Assembly (NCBI GenBank): GCA_964384595.1
Contig: CAYLLY010000007.1
Span: forward strand, 1 to 52,544
Origin: SCTG01 sp964384595
GTDB lineage: Bacteria > Nitrospirota > Nitrospiria > Nitrospirales > NS-4
DNA length: 52,544 nucleotides
Direction: 5' to 3'
Below the pieces are notes generated by a model. That model was given only the letters and a program-made list of their open reading frames with translations. It did not search any database and was not told the origin of the DNA. Made by a program: the position numbers and the translations under genes. Positions 23,839 to 32,159 of this stretch are shown in pieces. Within the stretch, counting starts at the first letter, position 1; each line of letters starts with the position of its first letter.

Positions 23839-25445
23839 TGCTCAGACCCGCCGCTTGGGGTCTTTTTCATGTATTCCGAGGTGATCTTGTCGAGCCCTGT
23901 CGGCGTGAAGGAGCCCGCCTGGATCTGTATCCATTCCTTGTCCTTGCAGCAGGTTCCGTCCGGCAGCATGTCCCAGGAGCCGCGACTGATCAGCACCGTC
24001 CCGGGCACGGCGACCTGGGGCACACGCACCTTGATCTCGGTATCGGTCCAGCTCTCGACATAGCCGGCCACGTGGCTGGCCTTGACGAAATCCTTGTTCG
24101 CCGGGAAGAGCACGGCGGTCCGGGCAATGTTCTCCGTGAACTGCGTGAGCTTGCTCTGGTGGGCTTCCCGGGAAATGTTGTCCATCGTGCGCTCGTCGGT
24201 CTTCAGGAACTCCCCGAAGCCGCTCCCCGTGATGGTGATCAACCCGCCGACTTCCGCCGTCTTGGGCGTGAGCGCCGAGACCGCGGGCACCGCCAGCGTG
24301 AAGGCGCCGCCCTCCACCGAGGCGAACCCCCGCTCCGCGCAGCACGTGCCGTCCGGTTTGGCCGTGCCGGCGCTCCGGCGGACCACCAACGGGCCGCTCC
24401 TGGCGCTCACCGGCACCCACACGTCGATGGCCCGGTCCGACCACTGAAACACCCGGGCGGGCACGTCCCCGAAGAGGACCTGGTTGGAACCGCCCTCGTA
24501 AAACACTCCGAAGTTCTCCCCGCTGATCGTGATCAGCGCGCCGACGGGCGCCGTGTCCGGGACGAACCCGATGACCTTGTGGGGCGTCAGCCGAAACTCG
24601 CCCACCACCCGGGATTGCCCTCCCCGCTTCAGCGTCACCGGCCCCGACGACCCCTTGAGCGGAAACATCGCGCGGATTTGGGTGTTGGTCCACTTGAGAA
24701 TCGGGGCCGGGACCCCGTTGAACAGCACCATGTCCTCGCCCGGCTTGCGCCGGCCGAACCCGCCTCCGGAGAGGATCACGGGGCTGCCCAAGGGCCCCTC
24801 CGTCGGCTCCAGAATGATGGAGGTCAGCACCGTGAACGTCACCGGAGACGTGACGCTGTACTCGACTGGAGCGCAGCAGGAGCCGTCGGGCAAGGGGTCC
24901 ATGGAGGCGACTCTTACCACCAGTGGTCCGGTTGTCGCATTCGACGGCACCTTCACTTCAATTCGCGAGTCACGCCACTGCACCACCTCAGCCGCAACGC
25001 CGTTGACCTGCACCTCGCTCACCCCGAACGGCATCAACGTATCTTTCATGCCCATGGTCGGGCCGAAGTTGCGCCCGATTATTTGCACCGTCGCGCCTGG
25101 GGCGGCTTCTTTCGGCGAGAGTTCCTTGACGGTCGGCACGTCGACGGTGAAGGTGCCTGCAGGCTTGGTCTTTTTGCCGGCTTTGATCATCACCGGGCCC
25201 GTGGCCGCCTTGTGCGGGACCCTGGCGACGATGCGGGTGTCCTCCCAATGCTCGACCAGGCCCGGGGCCTTGCCGAAGAGGACGGTATTGTCCCTGGTCG
25301 AGACGAATTTCCCGAATCCCTCGCCGGTGATGGTGATCGCGATGCCGATCGGGCCGGAGTCGGGATTGATCACGGTCGCCGCCCAGGCAGGGCCGCCAGT
25401 CACGATGCCAGTTGCGAGGGTCGCCAACAGCAAAAACGCCTTCAT
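23835..25445 (-). CDS. Exported protein with five IPT/TIG domains and three PDG-x-CC loops
   Basis: 536 residues from the ATG at 25445 (GGGAGAG upstream), with a signal peptide MKAFLLLATLATGIVTGGPAWA; a longer frame to 25577 would lie upstream of the likely promoter. Five IPT/TIG (Ig-like) domains are marked by P-x-x-G-x-x-I-T-I-x-G-x-x-F/FG: near residues 22, 107, 210, 290 and 392 (for example GPIGIAITITGEGFG). Three loops carry the same short motif PDGSCC or PDGTCC (Cys pairs at 190-191, 368-369, 499-500), and these six are the only cysteines in the protein. Such repeats usually mean surface adhesion or scaffolding. It has a strong promoter and is followed by the Ycf48-like gene in overlap. 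Confidence 0.85.
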   Translation of the reverse strand: MKAFLLLATLATGIVTGGPAWAATVINPDSGPIGIAITITGEGFGKFVSTRDNTVLFGKAPGLVEHWEDTRIVARVPHKAATGPVMIKAGKKTKPAGTFTVDVPTVKELSPKEAAPGATVQIIGRNFGPTMGMKDTLMPFGVSEVQVNGVAAEVVQWRDSRIEVKVPSNATTGPLVVRVASMDPLPDGSCCAPVEYSVTSPVTFTVLTSIILEPTEGPLGSPVILSGGGFGRRKPGEDMVLFNGVPAPILKWTNTQIRAMFPLKGSSGPVTLKRGGQSRVVGEFRLTPHKVIGFVPDTAPVGALITISGENFGVFYEGGSNQVLFGDVPARVFQWSDRAIDVWVPVSARSGPLVVRRSAGTAKPDGTCCAERGFASVEGGAFTLAVPAVSALTPKTAEVGGLITITGSGFGEFLKTDERTMDNISREAHQSKLTQFTENIARTAVLFPANKDFVKASHVAGYVESWTDTEIKVRVPQVAVPGTVLISRGSWDMLPDGTCCKDKEWIQIQAGSFTPTGLDKITSEYMKKTPSGGSEQ

Positions 25446-25494
25446 AGATAAAGTCTCTCCCTGAGAAAGTCCGCGTTCCACAAGCGATTTCTGC

Positions 25495-25525
25495 ACTATA
25501 ACATAGCGCATTTGCGAGGTGTCAA
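25495..25525 (-). promoter_or_regulatory. Sigma-70-type promoter of the IPT/TIG-Ycf48 pair
   Basis: On the minus strand TTGACA (25520-25525), 19 nt, TATAGT (25495-25500), giving a leader of about 40 nt before the ATG at 25445. The predicted start site supports the shorter reading of the protein. Confidence 0.65.
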
Positions 25526-25582
25526 GGCGGGAAAACGGCATAATTGCGGGTTCTGTATCGAGCGGGTGACGCCGCATGGGCG

Positions 25583-25678
25583 CCCGGGTACCCGTTGCTC
25601 CGGGATTGCAACGGGTGCCCAGCGCGGGGCGTACAGCCGGGTTCCCGGGTACCCGTTGCTCTGAGACTGCAACGGGTG
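25583..25678. repeat. Two direct copies of a hairpin-forming element
   Basis: Copies at 25583-25617 and 25644-25678 share CCCGGGTACCCGTTGCTC and GCAACGGGTG, with a few differences in the centre. Each folds as a 9-bp stem ACCCGTTGC/GCAACGGGT around a 9-nt loop. They fill the 293-nt gap between the end of ridA and the IPT/TIG promoter. They could end the ridA transcript (no U-tract seen) or be a short interspersed repeat family. Confidence 0.7.
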
Positions 25679-25738
25679 AAACGACGGCGAAACGCCCAGC
25701 TGCACTGGGCTATGCGGTGGCAGGACCCGTTCAAGCAA

Positions 25739-26197
25739 TCAGCGGACCTGTAGGATGAGCTCGAGTTCGATGCACATGTTGAGGGGAAGCTCGGCGGCGC
25801 CGAGGGCCAGCCGCGCATGGCGTCCCGCCTCACCGAAAATCTGCACAAGCAGGTCAGACGCGCCGTTGATCACGGCCGGCTGCTGGGTGAACCCCTCGGC
25901 GGACGCCACGTGGCCGGTCACCCGCACGATCCGCACGACACGGTCAAGCGTGCCGAGTTCCTGGCGCACCATGGCCAGGGCGTTCAACAGAGTCAGCCGC
26001 GCCGCCTCATAGCCTTGTTCCACTGTGAGGTCCCTGTCCAGCTTGCCCGTGAAGGCGATCCGGCCGTCCTTGAAGGGGCCGGTGCCGCTCAGAAAGAGCA
26101 GGTCGCCCGAGCGTACGGCCGGGATGTAGGCGGCGACCGGTTTCGGCGCCGGCGGCAGGGTAATACCGAGTTCGGTTAATTTGGCTTCAACCGACAT
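25739..26197 (-). CDS. RidA/YjgF family protein
   Basis: 152 residues, cytoplasmic. RidA-type enzymes hydrolyse reactive enamine/imine intermediates from PLP enzymes to ketoacids. Pattern: VRSGDLLFLSGTGPFKDG, GYEAARLTLLNALAMVRQELG, and the C-terminal stretch HARLALGAAELPLNMCIELE with the substrate-carboxylate Arg. The chain is longer than classic RidA (about 128) because of an N-terminal extension typical of the YjgF-like UK114 subgroup, so the exact substrate may differ. One base separates it from the gloA stop, so it is co-transcribed with gloA. Confidence 0.88.
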   Translation of the reverse strand: MSVEAKLTELGITLPPAPKPVAAYIPAVRSGDLLFLSGTGPFKDGRIAFTGKLDRDLTVEQGYEAARLTLLNALAMVRQELGTLDRVVRIVRVTGHVASAEGFTQQPAVINGASDLLVQIFGEAGRHARLALGAAELPLNMCIELELILQVR

Positions 26198-26198
26198 T

Positions 26199-26597
26199 TT
26201 AGACTATAGCCGTGCCGGGGGCGCGCTCGATCAGCTCGATCTCGTAGCCGTCCGGCGCGTCGATGAAGATGAAGCGGCTGCCGGATGAAGTAACCGTGGG
26301 GCCGTCGGTAATCCTGACGCCCTTCGCCTGGAGCGCCTGGATGGTGTCGTCGAGATTCTCCACTTGAAACGCGAGGTGGACGAGATCCTCCTGCACCTTC
26401 ACCGGCCCGCTCGGCGGGAAACTGCACAACTCGATCAGTTCATCGCTGTTGGGAACCTTCAGGAACGCTAAGTGGGACCCTCGCGGCGAGGTCTTGCGCT
26501 CCAGCACTTCCAGCCCGAGGACACCGGTGTAGAAGCGGATCGTCTCATCCATGTCGTTGACCCGCATCCGGGTGTGCAACAGTTTCTTTACCTGCAT
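26199..26597 (-). CDS. gloA: Lactoylglutathione lyase (glyoxalase I, VOC superfamily)
   Basis: 132 residues from ATG 26597; a far longer open frame upstream is only a read-through of the overlapping reading frame of the SUMF1 gene. It isomerises the methylglyoxal-glutathione hemithioacetal to S-lactoylglutathione. The four metal ligands of the Ni/Co-type enzyme are visible in the right order: His in LLHTRMRV, Glu in DELIELCSF, His in LVHLAFQV, Glu in YEIELIER, with the fold marks RFYTGVLGLEVLER and FIDAPDGYEIEL. Length matches E. coli GloA. A separate glyoxalase-II-like gene lies at 35224-35853. Confidence 0.9.
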   Translation of the reverse strand: MQVKKLLHTRMRVNDMDETIRFYTGVLGLEVLERKTSPRGSHLAFLKVPNSDELIELCSFPPSGPVKVQEDLVHLAFQVENLDDTIQALQAKGVRITDGPTVTSSGSRFIFIDAPDGYEIELIERAPGTAIV

Positions 26598-26628
26598 GAG
26601 AGGATTCTGGAGAAACCCAAGAAGCGTG

Positions 26629-27534
26629 TCAAGGAACGGGACGGGCGCAGCGGAACCCGATGGTTGAGGAGCTGAACATAGGAGGGGCGCCGCCCCGCGT
26701 TGCGGTCCGGAGCATGGGCGGGCCGCTGCGCCACGAGCCGCCGCGGACGATTTTGTACCGCCCGTTGGCCGGCCCTCCCGGATTGCGCTCCGGCATGGTG
26801 GCATAGGAGTCGATCCCGCCCCAATCCTGCACCCACTCCGCCACATTCCCGGCCATGTGAAGAAGGCCGTAGGGGCTGCGCCCTTCCTCCAGGCTGTCCA
26901 CCGGGGCAATGGGCAGTATCGAGTCTTCGATTTGCCGGTTGAACACCGCGAGCCATGGAGACGGCGCCGTCGTCCCCCATGGAAAGAGCTGGCCCGTGGT
27001 GCCCCGCGCGGCCTTTTCCCACTCCGCCTCGGAAGGGAGGCGCTTTCCCAGCGCCCGGCAATACTCGTCCGCCTCGAACCAACGCACATAGAAAACCGGC
27101 CACGCCGCAAGAGCGGACTCAGGGACGTTCCGCGCCCGTGCAATGACGATCTCCCGCGCAAGCTCCAGTTCAGGCTGGCGGGAGGCATGGAGAACCCACG
27201 CCAGGTAGTTGCCCAGGCTGACTTCGTAGCGATCAATCTCGTACGCATCCAGCCAGATCCGTCGCTGCGGCTGCTCGGTATCGTCATACGGCCCTTCAAA
27301 TCCCAGCAAGATCTCGTCCACGCGGGCCGTCCCCATCAGAAACCAGCCGGCTGGAACGGTCACCATCGGAACCGGCACGGCCAGGCGTGCGATGGCCGCC
27401 GCCCGTTCCTGCACCGCCGACGGAGGAATTTCCTGCGCGAAGACGGACCCGTGAGTCCACGGGAGCGCCAGGATGATCGCCAGCCCCACCAACGGCACCG
27501 GCCCGGTTGTCCCGGCAGTCCGGCGCGCCTTCAT
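26629..27534 (-). CDS. Second exported SUMF1-fold protein, catalytic cysteines absent
   Basis: 301 residues with a signal peptide (to about residue 34, HGSVFAQE). SUMF1 marks: MVTVPAGWFLMGT, AYEIDRYEVSLGNYL, FYVRWFEADEYCRALGKRLP, SEAEWEKAARG, FPWGT, LLHMAGNVAEWVQDW, VRGGSWRSG and FRCARP. After RGGSW comes RSGPPMLRTATRGG, again without the redox Cys pair of true FGE, so a binding or scaffold role is more likely than formylglycine formation. It shares the fold with the protein at 3029-3994 but is only moderately similar. Its ATG overlaps the stop of the alcohol dehydrogenase gene (ATGA), and gloA follows 31 nt later. Confidence 0.85.
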   Translation of the reverse strand: MKARRTAGTTGPVPLVGLAIILALPWTHGSVFAQEIPPSAVQERAAAIARLAVPVPMVTVPAGWFLMGTARVDEILLGFEGPYDDTEQPQRRIWLDAYEIDRYEVSLGNYLAWVLHASRQPELELAREIVIARARNVPESALAAWPVFYVRWFEADEYCRALGKRLPSEAEWEKAARGTTGQLFPWGTTAPSPWLAVFNRQIEDSILPIAPVDSLEEGRSPYGLLHMAGNVAEWVQDWGGIDSYATMPERNPGGPANGRYKIVRGGSWRSGPPMLRTATRGGAPPMFSSSTIGFRCARPVP

Positions 27535-28538
27535 TGCGAGGCCACCGAGAGCACCCCGGCCCCTCTGATCGCGCCGGCCTTCAACGCCTGCAGCGCCGCG
27601 TTGGCGTCTTCCAGCGTGAATCGTTGCGTATGCGGGCGGATGGGAATGGCGGCGGCTTCACGCAGGAGGTCCAAGCCGTCCTGCTTCGTGTTCGCGGTCA
27701 CGCTGCGGATCGCGCGCTCCCCGAAGAGATCGTGGTCGTAATCGATCGCCGGGATGGGCGACAGGTGGATGCCCGCAATCGCCAGGGTTCCCCCCCGGCG
27801 CAAAGCCCTGAGCGCCGGCGGGACCAGTTCGCCGGCCGGCGCGAACAGAATCGCACCGTGCAACTGCTCGGGCGGCGGCTCGGCCGCACCGCCCACCCAC
27901 ACCGCTCCCAGCTCGCGCGCCAGCGCTCGATGTTCCTCCCGCAGCGAACAGACGAACACCTCGCAGCCCCAGTGCCTGGCCACCTGGATCGCGATGTGCG
28001 CCGAGGCGCCAAACCCATAGAGGCCCAGACGTTGGCCGGGCTTCACCCCGCTCAACTGGAGGGCGCGATAGCCGATGATCCCCGCGCAGAGCAAGGGCGC
28101 CACCTCCTCGTCGGTGAAGGCACTGGGGATCGGATAGGCGTACGCCGCCGGCGCAACGGCATAGTCGGCGTAGCCGCCGTCCGCGTGGTAGCCGGTGAAC
28201 CGTGCCTGCAGGCACAGGTTTTCCCGTCGTTCGAGACAAAACTCGCAGCGGCCGCATGTCTGCCGGAGCCAGGCGATGCCCACCCGGTCCCCTTCTTTGA
28301 CCGTCCGAACGCGGTTACCGATCCGATCCACGATGCCGACCACTTCATGGCCGGGAATGACGGGGCGCTTCGCGGAGGGCAGATCGCCCTCAACGATGTG
28401 GAGATCGGTGCGGCAGACCCCGCACACCCGCACCCGCATGCGCACATCGTCAGGGCCCGGTTCCGGCGGCGGCACGTCTTCCAGCAGAAGCGGCTGTGCC
28501 GCCACATCGGCGGTCTGTCTGAGCACCATGGCTTTCAC
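27531..28538 (-). CDS. Zinc-dependent alcohol dehydrogenase (MDR family)
   Basis: 335 residues. NAD(P)-dependent oxidation of an alcohol or reduction of an aldehyde. Catalytic zinc ligands: Cys in VCGVCRTDLH and His in PGHEVVG. The four-cysteine structural-zinc lobe is CGRCEFCLERRENLC. The nucleotide fold has LGLYGFGASAHIAIQVA; the common G-x-G-x-x-G is seen as GFGASA. This is the AdhA/YahK-like zinc-binding group. It heads an apparent operon with SUMF1, gloA and ridA, three of which deal with aldehyde or reactive-carbonyl chemistry, so a detoxifying role is plausible. Confidence 0.9.
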   Translation of the reverse strand: MKAMVLRQTADVAAQPLLLEDVPPPEPGPDDVRMRVRVCGVCRTDLHIVEGDLPSAKRPVIPGHEVVGIVDRIGNRVRTVKEGDRVGIAWLRQTCGRCEFCLERRENLCLQARFTGYHADGGYADYAVAPAAYAYPIPSAFTDEEVAPLLCAGIIGYRALQLSGVKPGQRLGLYGFGASAHIAIQVARHWGCEVFVCSLREEHRALARELGAVWVGGAAEPPPEQLHGAILFAPAGELVPPALRALRRGGTLAIAGIHLSPIPAIDYDHDLFGERAIRSVTANTKQDGLDLLREAAAIPIRPHTQRFTLEDANAALQALKAGAIRGAGVLSVASQ

Positions 28539-28561
28539 AGCTTGAGAAGAAGAGGACAGCT

Positions 28562-29038
28562 TTAGGGGAATCGCTGCGGAATGGCATCTCTGCCCTTATG
28601 CATCGGCAACTGTTCCTGCTTGAAGCCCCGCTCCTGTTCTTTTTTGAGCTGCTCGAAGGTGCGCTGCTCACGAGCATACTTGGCGGCCATCTCCTCCCAA
28701 TTGAGCAACATCTCGGACTCGCGTGACGCGAGCCGGGTTTCCGCCTGCTCGGGCGTAAGCGTCTTGGCCTCAACCTGAGCCGTCACCTGCTTGCGGAACT
28801 CCAACAATTGCTCCAAGTCCGGCAGCGGCGGTTGGATCTCGCTCAGCTTGGCATACAACAGTTCCCGTGCTTGAGTCCTGGTCACATGCCCCGAAGCCAC
28901 CCTGGCATCAAGCTGGCTCTGATACGACCGCAAGATGGTCATGGTCGCTTCCGACGGTGGGAGAGCGGGCGTCGCGCACCCCGACAACCCGACCGCCATC
29001 AGCAACCCCACAAGACCGACTGCGCACAACCTGTTCAT
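28562..29038 (-). CDS. Small coiled-coil lipoprotein
   Basis: 158 residues with a lipoprotein signal: LMAVGLSGC, where Cys at about residue 21 would be lipidated after cleavage by LspA (gene present at 45814). The mature part is nearly all charged helix with coiled-coil character (TRTQARELLYAKLSEIQ, TPEQAETRLASRESEMLLNW, EQRTFEQLKKEQERGFKQEQ, separate pieces). No family recognised. Own promoter, divergent from the gene at 29174. Confidence 0.75.
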   Translation of the reverse strand: MNRLCAVGLVGLLMAVGLSGCATPALPPSEATMTILRSYQSQLDARVASGHVTRTQARELLYAKLSEIQPPLPDLEQLLEFRKQVTAQVEAKTLTPEQAETRLASRESEMLLNWEEMAAKYAREQRTFEQLKKEQERGFKQEQLPMHKGRDAIPQRFP

Positions 29039-29068
29039 GGACGCCTCCGTTCTTTATGAGATGGGGCC

Positions 29069-29135
29069 ATCATACCGCCCGCCGGAAGACATCGCAAGCC
29101 TTCGCCTTGACCTCGCCGGCCGTCGGGCGTATAAC
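29069..29135. promoter_or_regulatory. Divergent promoter pair
   Basis: Minus strand: TTGCGA (29092-29097), 17 nt, TATGAT (29069-29074), towards the lipoprotein. Plus strand: TTGACC (29107-29112), 17 nt, TATAAC (29130-29135), towards the small secreted protein. Both have ideal spacing; the -35 boxes are 9 nt apart. Confidence 0.65.
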
Positions 29136-29173
29136 ACTTCCATGACCGGCGGGAGCGTGTGCGAGGCGGGAGC

Positions 29174-29503
29174 ATGAAGCGCGTGTCGCGGACCTTGCGG
29201 CTCGGAAGCCTGGTGCTGGGCGGCGCCCTGCTGCTCGCGACCACGGCGCACGCGCAGGGCGTTCCGGAAGGCAAGGCCGGGGGCGCCCCCGACTCCGGCC
29301 AGACGCAGCGAGACCGCACTCCGATTGATCTGAGCACGATCGACAAACCGAAGCCGGAGGTGGAGATATTCATGGGGCCCGACCTCGGCGGCACCCCGCC
29401 CGTGGGGATCGTCATCGTCCCTGACGAGGCTGCCAAACCGCCGCCGCCATCGCCTCCGGCTAAGGAGCAAGCAGACCCCCCAAAGAAGAAAGTCGATCAG
29501 TGA
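29174..29503 (+). CDS. Small exported Pro-rich protein
   Basis: 109 residues from ATG 29174 (GGCGGGAG upstream; an in-frame GTG at 29159 is less likely). A signal peptide spans about residues 1-26 (LVLGGALLLATTAHAQ). The mature chain has a short conserved-looking core (IDLSTIDKPKPEVEIFMGP, GIVIVPDE) and a Pro/Lys-rich tail (PPPPSPPAKEQADPPKKK), probably disordered. No family recognised. The last 44 bases overlap the 3' end of the converging aminopeptidase gene. Confidence 0.6.
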   Translation: MKRVSRTLRLGSLVLGGALLLATTAHAQGVPEGKAGGAPDSGQTQRDRTPIDLSTIDKPKPEVEIFMGPDLGGTPPVGIVIVPDEAAKPPPPSPPAKEQADPPKKKVDQ

Positions 29504-32051
29504 GCCGCTCCTGCTGCTCTCGTTGAAACGCCAGTCCTAATCGAATAACCTCCAGCGTCTGGGTCAGCGTCCGTTCCGCGGAGGGCACACGATTCGCCGG
29601 ATCGCTGAAAAAGCTCTCCACCTCGGCCAGCCACTCCTTTCCCCAGAGCGCCCTCGTCCCGCTGATGATCCGCTGGGAGCCCACGCTCCCCCCCTTCTTA
29701 CGGAGCGCCGGCCAGTTGGCTTTGACAAAGGTCCAGGTCTCTCCCTGCGTCGCGGGATTCGAGAGCAGCCCCCGCAGCGGCTTCCAGATGTCCTGCCCTC
29801 TGATCGCCTCGGTAAGGATCAGCGCCAGGATCGCGGGCGTGAGGGACGGTTCGGCGAAATTCCCGAAGGCTGTGAGGTACCGGTCCCTGTCTTCCGGCGT
29901 CGCCGCCGCCTGATAGCGTTCCAGGTAGCGGGCATAGCGCTCCCTGTCCCCGACTCGGGCGCAGAGTCGGATGACGGCCGTGGCGAGAGTCGGATCGAGG
30001 GCGGCAGGGTCAACCCAGTAGTGTTCCAGCCGCTCCGTCATTTCGTGGAGGAGCGGCAGGGGCTTCGCGAGGCTGCCCAGGGTCCAGAGCGCCGCCGCGC
30101 GCGTCAGCTTGGGCTCATCACCTTCCTGGGGGCGTGCATCCCATCCGAGCGCGTCAACGAGAGGCCGGTAGAAGTCTTCGATGAACCGGGCGAACAGCGG
30201 ACGATCACATTCGGTCACCAGCCGGTCGCCAAGAGTTCCCAGATAGCCGGCGAGCCCTTCGACCACGATGCGCGTGTCATCCCCGCGGAACCGGACAACG
30301 AGATCGAGAAACTCGCCGATCGGCCGCACACCCTTCTGCGCCAGCGCCCACGCATTGTCGAGTAGGCCGAACCGTTCCGCCGGCGAGAGCCGGGCCAGCG
30401 AGACGGCCAGCGCATCGCGGAGCCCTTGGTCGTAGCTCGTCCGATAGAACCCCAGTTCGTCGGCGTTGGCGTAGACCCAACGGACTTCTCCTGTCGCGGG
30501 TAGCGAGATCGTGGCGCGCCTGTCGGTCACGAGGACGCGATGCCGCCTGATTCCCTCGGTATCCTCAAAGACCAGCGTCAGCGGGACGGCCCAGGGAGGC
30601 CCGGAGTCCTCCGGCGCATTCCGATCGGCCAGGAAGCGGTCCTGCTCGACCGTGATCTCCCGCAGGTCCGGCCCGCCGGCGCTGACAACCAGCAAGGGAA
30701 ATCCGGGCCTGGTGAACCAGTCCCGGGCGATCGCGGGCACCGGCCGGCCCGAGGCCGCCTCCAACGCCGCCCACAGGTCGACGGCGGGCGCGTTCCCGAA
30801 CTGATGCGTCTTGATGTACACCCGGATGCCCCGGCGGAAGACATCCTCGCCGAGAAACTGCTCCAGCATCCGCAGGACCGACGCGCCCTTTTCGTACGTC
30901 AGGGCGTCGAACATCTCCTCGGCCTCGGCCGCCGTGCGGACTTTCGAGCTGATCGGCCGGGTGGACGTCAGCGCGTCCACGCCCAGCGGGACCTGCTTGT
31001 CCCGCGCGAACTCCATCCAGGACCGCCACTCCGGGCGCCAGTCGTCCACGATCTTGCAGGCGAGCCACGTGGCGAACGCCTCGTTGAGCCAGAGGTCCTC
31101 CCACCAGTCCATCGTGACGAGATTGCCGAACCATTGGTGAACGACCTCATGCGTGATCACGTTGGCCACTGCGCGGAGGGTGTTCGCGGACGCCTGTGAG
31201 GGGTCGAGCAGCAGACGATTCTCCCGGAAGAACATCGCGCCCCAGTTCTCCATGGCGCCGGCGGCAAAGTCCGGCACGCCGACCAGGTCAAGTTTGGGCA
31301 AGGGATAGCGCAGGCCGAAGTAGTCGTTCAATCTGGGCAGGCAGGTCTGCATCACCTCGTGGGCAAAGCCGGTCAGCGCAAGCTGGCCGGGCGTCGTATA
31401 GACGGCGACGCGCGTGCCGTCGATGCGGGCCTCCCGGCATTCCAGCTTCGCCACGGCGAGCGCGATCAGGTACGTGGACATCGGGGGCGTCTCGGCGAAG
31501 GTGGCCGTCCTGCGGCGCGCCGCCGCGTCCGCAGACTCCGCCTCGACGTCCATGTTGGAGAGGGCGACCAGATGGTCCGGGATGACGGCCGTGATCTTGA
31601 ACGACGCTTTCATCGCGGGCTCGTCGAAACAGGGAAACGCGCGGCGTGCGTCGGTGGCTTCGAACTGCGTAAAGGCGTAGCGCTCGTTCCCGGCCGTGGC
31701 CTCGTACAGGCCCTTCATCTGCTGGTTCAAGCGCCCGGAGAACGCCAGGCCGGCCATGGCGGGACCGGCGGGAATTGCCCTGTTCAGAGTGAGGGTGACG
31801 GTCTCCGTACCGGCGTCCATAGACACTGCGGCGGCGTAATGAACACCGCCGGACTCCACCGTGGCCTCGAGAATCTCCAGGTCCAGCGCGTGCAGGGTGA
31901 CGCGCCGGACTGCCTCTCGCACGTGCAGCTGAATCGCGACGGAACCGGAGAACCGTCCCTGGTCCGGCTCGACCGACAGCGTCACATCGTACCGCGTCGG
32001 CACGACGGTCCCGGGCAATCGTCCGTCAATGAGATGGGGGGGAACGCTCAC
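29460..32051 (-). CDS. M1-family metallo-aminopeptidase
   Basis: 863 residues, no signal peptide, so probably cytoplasmic. It removes N-terminal amino acids from peptides. The N-terminal beta domain (VPTRYDVTLSVEPD) precedes the exopeptidase signature GAMEN near residue 265, the zinc site HEVVHQW near residue 300 with its downstream Glu in LWLNEAFATW, and the ERAP1-like C-terminal helical domain (VYANADELGFYRTSYD onwards). Layout is that of ERAP/tricorn-factor-type (gluzincin) aminopeptidases rather than E. coli PepN. The start is GTG. Its 3' end overlaps the converging small secreted-protein gene by 44 nt. Confidence 0.95.
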   Translation of the reverse strand: MSVPPHLIDGRLPGTVVPTRYDVTLSVEPDQGRFSGSVAIQLHVREAVRRVTLHALDLEILEATVESGGVHYAAAVSMDAGTETVTLTLNRAIPAGPAMAGLAFSGRLNQQMKGLYEATAGNERYAFTQFEATDARRAFPCFDEPAMKASFKITAVIPDHLVALSNMDVEAESADAAARRRTATFAETPPMSTYLIALAVAKLECREARIDGTRVAVYTTPGQLALTGFAHEVMQTCLPRLNDYFGLRYPLPKLDLVGVPDFAAGAMENWGAMFFRENRLLLDPSQASANTLRAVANVITHEVVHQWFGNLVTMDWWEDLWLNEAFATWLACKIVDDWRPEWRSWMEFARDKQVPLGVDALTSTRPISSKVRTAAEAEEMFDALTYEKGASVLRMLEQFLGEDVFRRGIRVYIKTHQFGNAPAVDLWAALEAASGRPVPAIARDWFTRPGFPLLVVSAGGPDLREITVEQDRFLADRNAPEDSGPPWAVPLTLVFEDTEGIRRHRVLVTDRRATISLPATGEVRWVYANADELGFYRTSYDQGLRDALAVSLARLSPAERFGLLDNAWALAQKGVRPIGEFLDLVVRFRGDDTRIVVEGLAGYLGTLGDRLVTECDRPLFARFIEDFYRPLVDALGWDARPQEGDEPKLTRAAALWTLGSLAKPLPLLHEMTERLEHYWVDPAALDPTLATAVIRLCARVGDRERYARYLERYQAAATPEDRDRYLTAFGNFAEPSLTPAILALILTEAIRGQDIWKPLRGLLSNPATQGETWTFVKANWPALRKKGGSVGSQRIISGTRALWGKEWLAEVESFFSDPANRVPSAERTLTQTLEVIRLGLAFQREQQERLTDRLSSLGGLLAP

Positions 32052-32159
32052 AGCTTTATCCAGGCCCCATTATCCGCAACGGATGCGGCAGGAGCAAGCG
32101 AAGTTTACCGCGCTAACGCATTGACTCCGCCCCGGTATCGCCGTAAAGTGATCCGCCGG

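Noticed and set aside
24072..25451. Long plus-strand frame opposite the IPT/TIG gene
   Set aside because: The minus-strand product has a signal peptide, five repeated domains and a promoter; the plus frame is Arg/His/Gly-rich shadow.
31359..32159. 5' extension of the small membrane protein frame
   Set aside because: This part is antisense to the M1 aminopeptidase; the membrane protein most likely starts at 32160.
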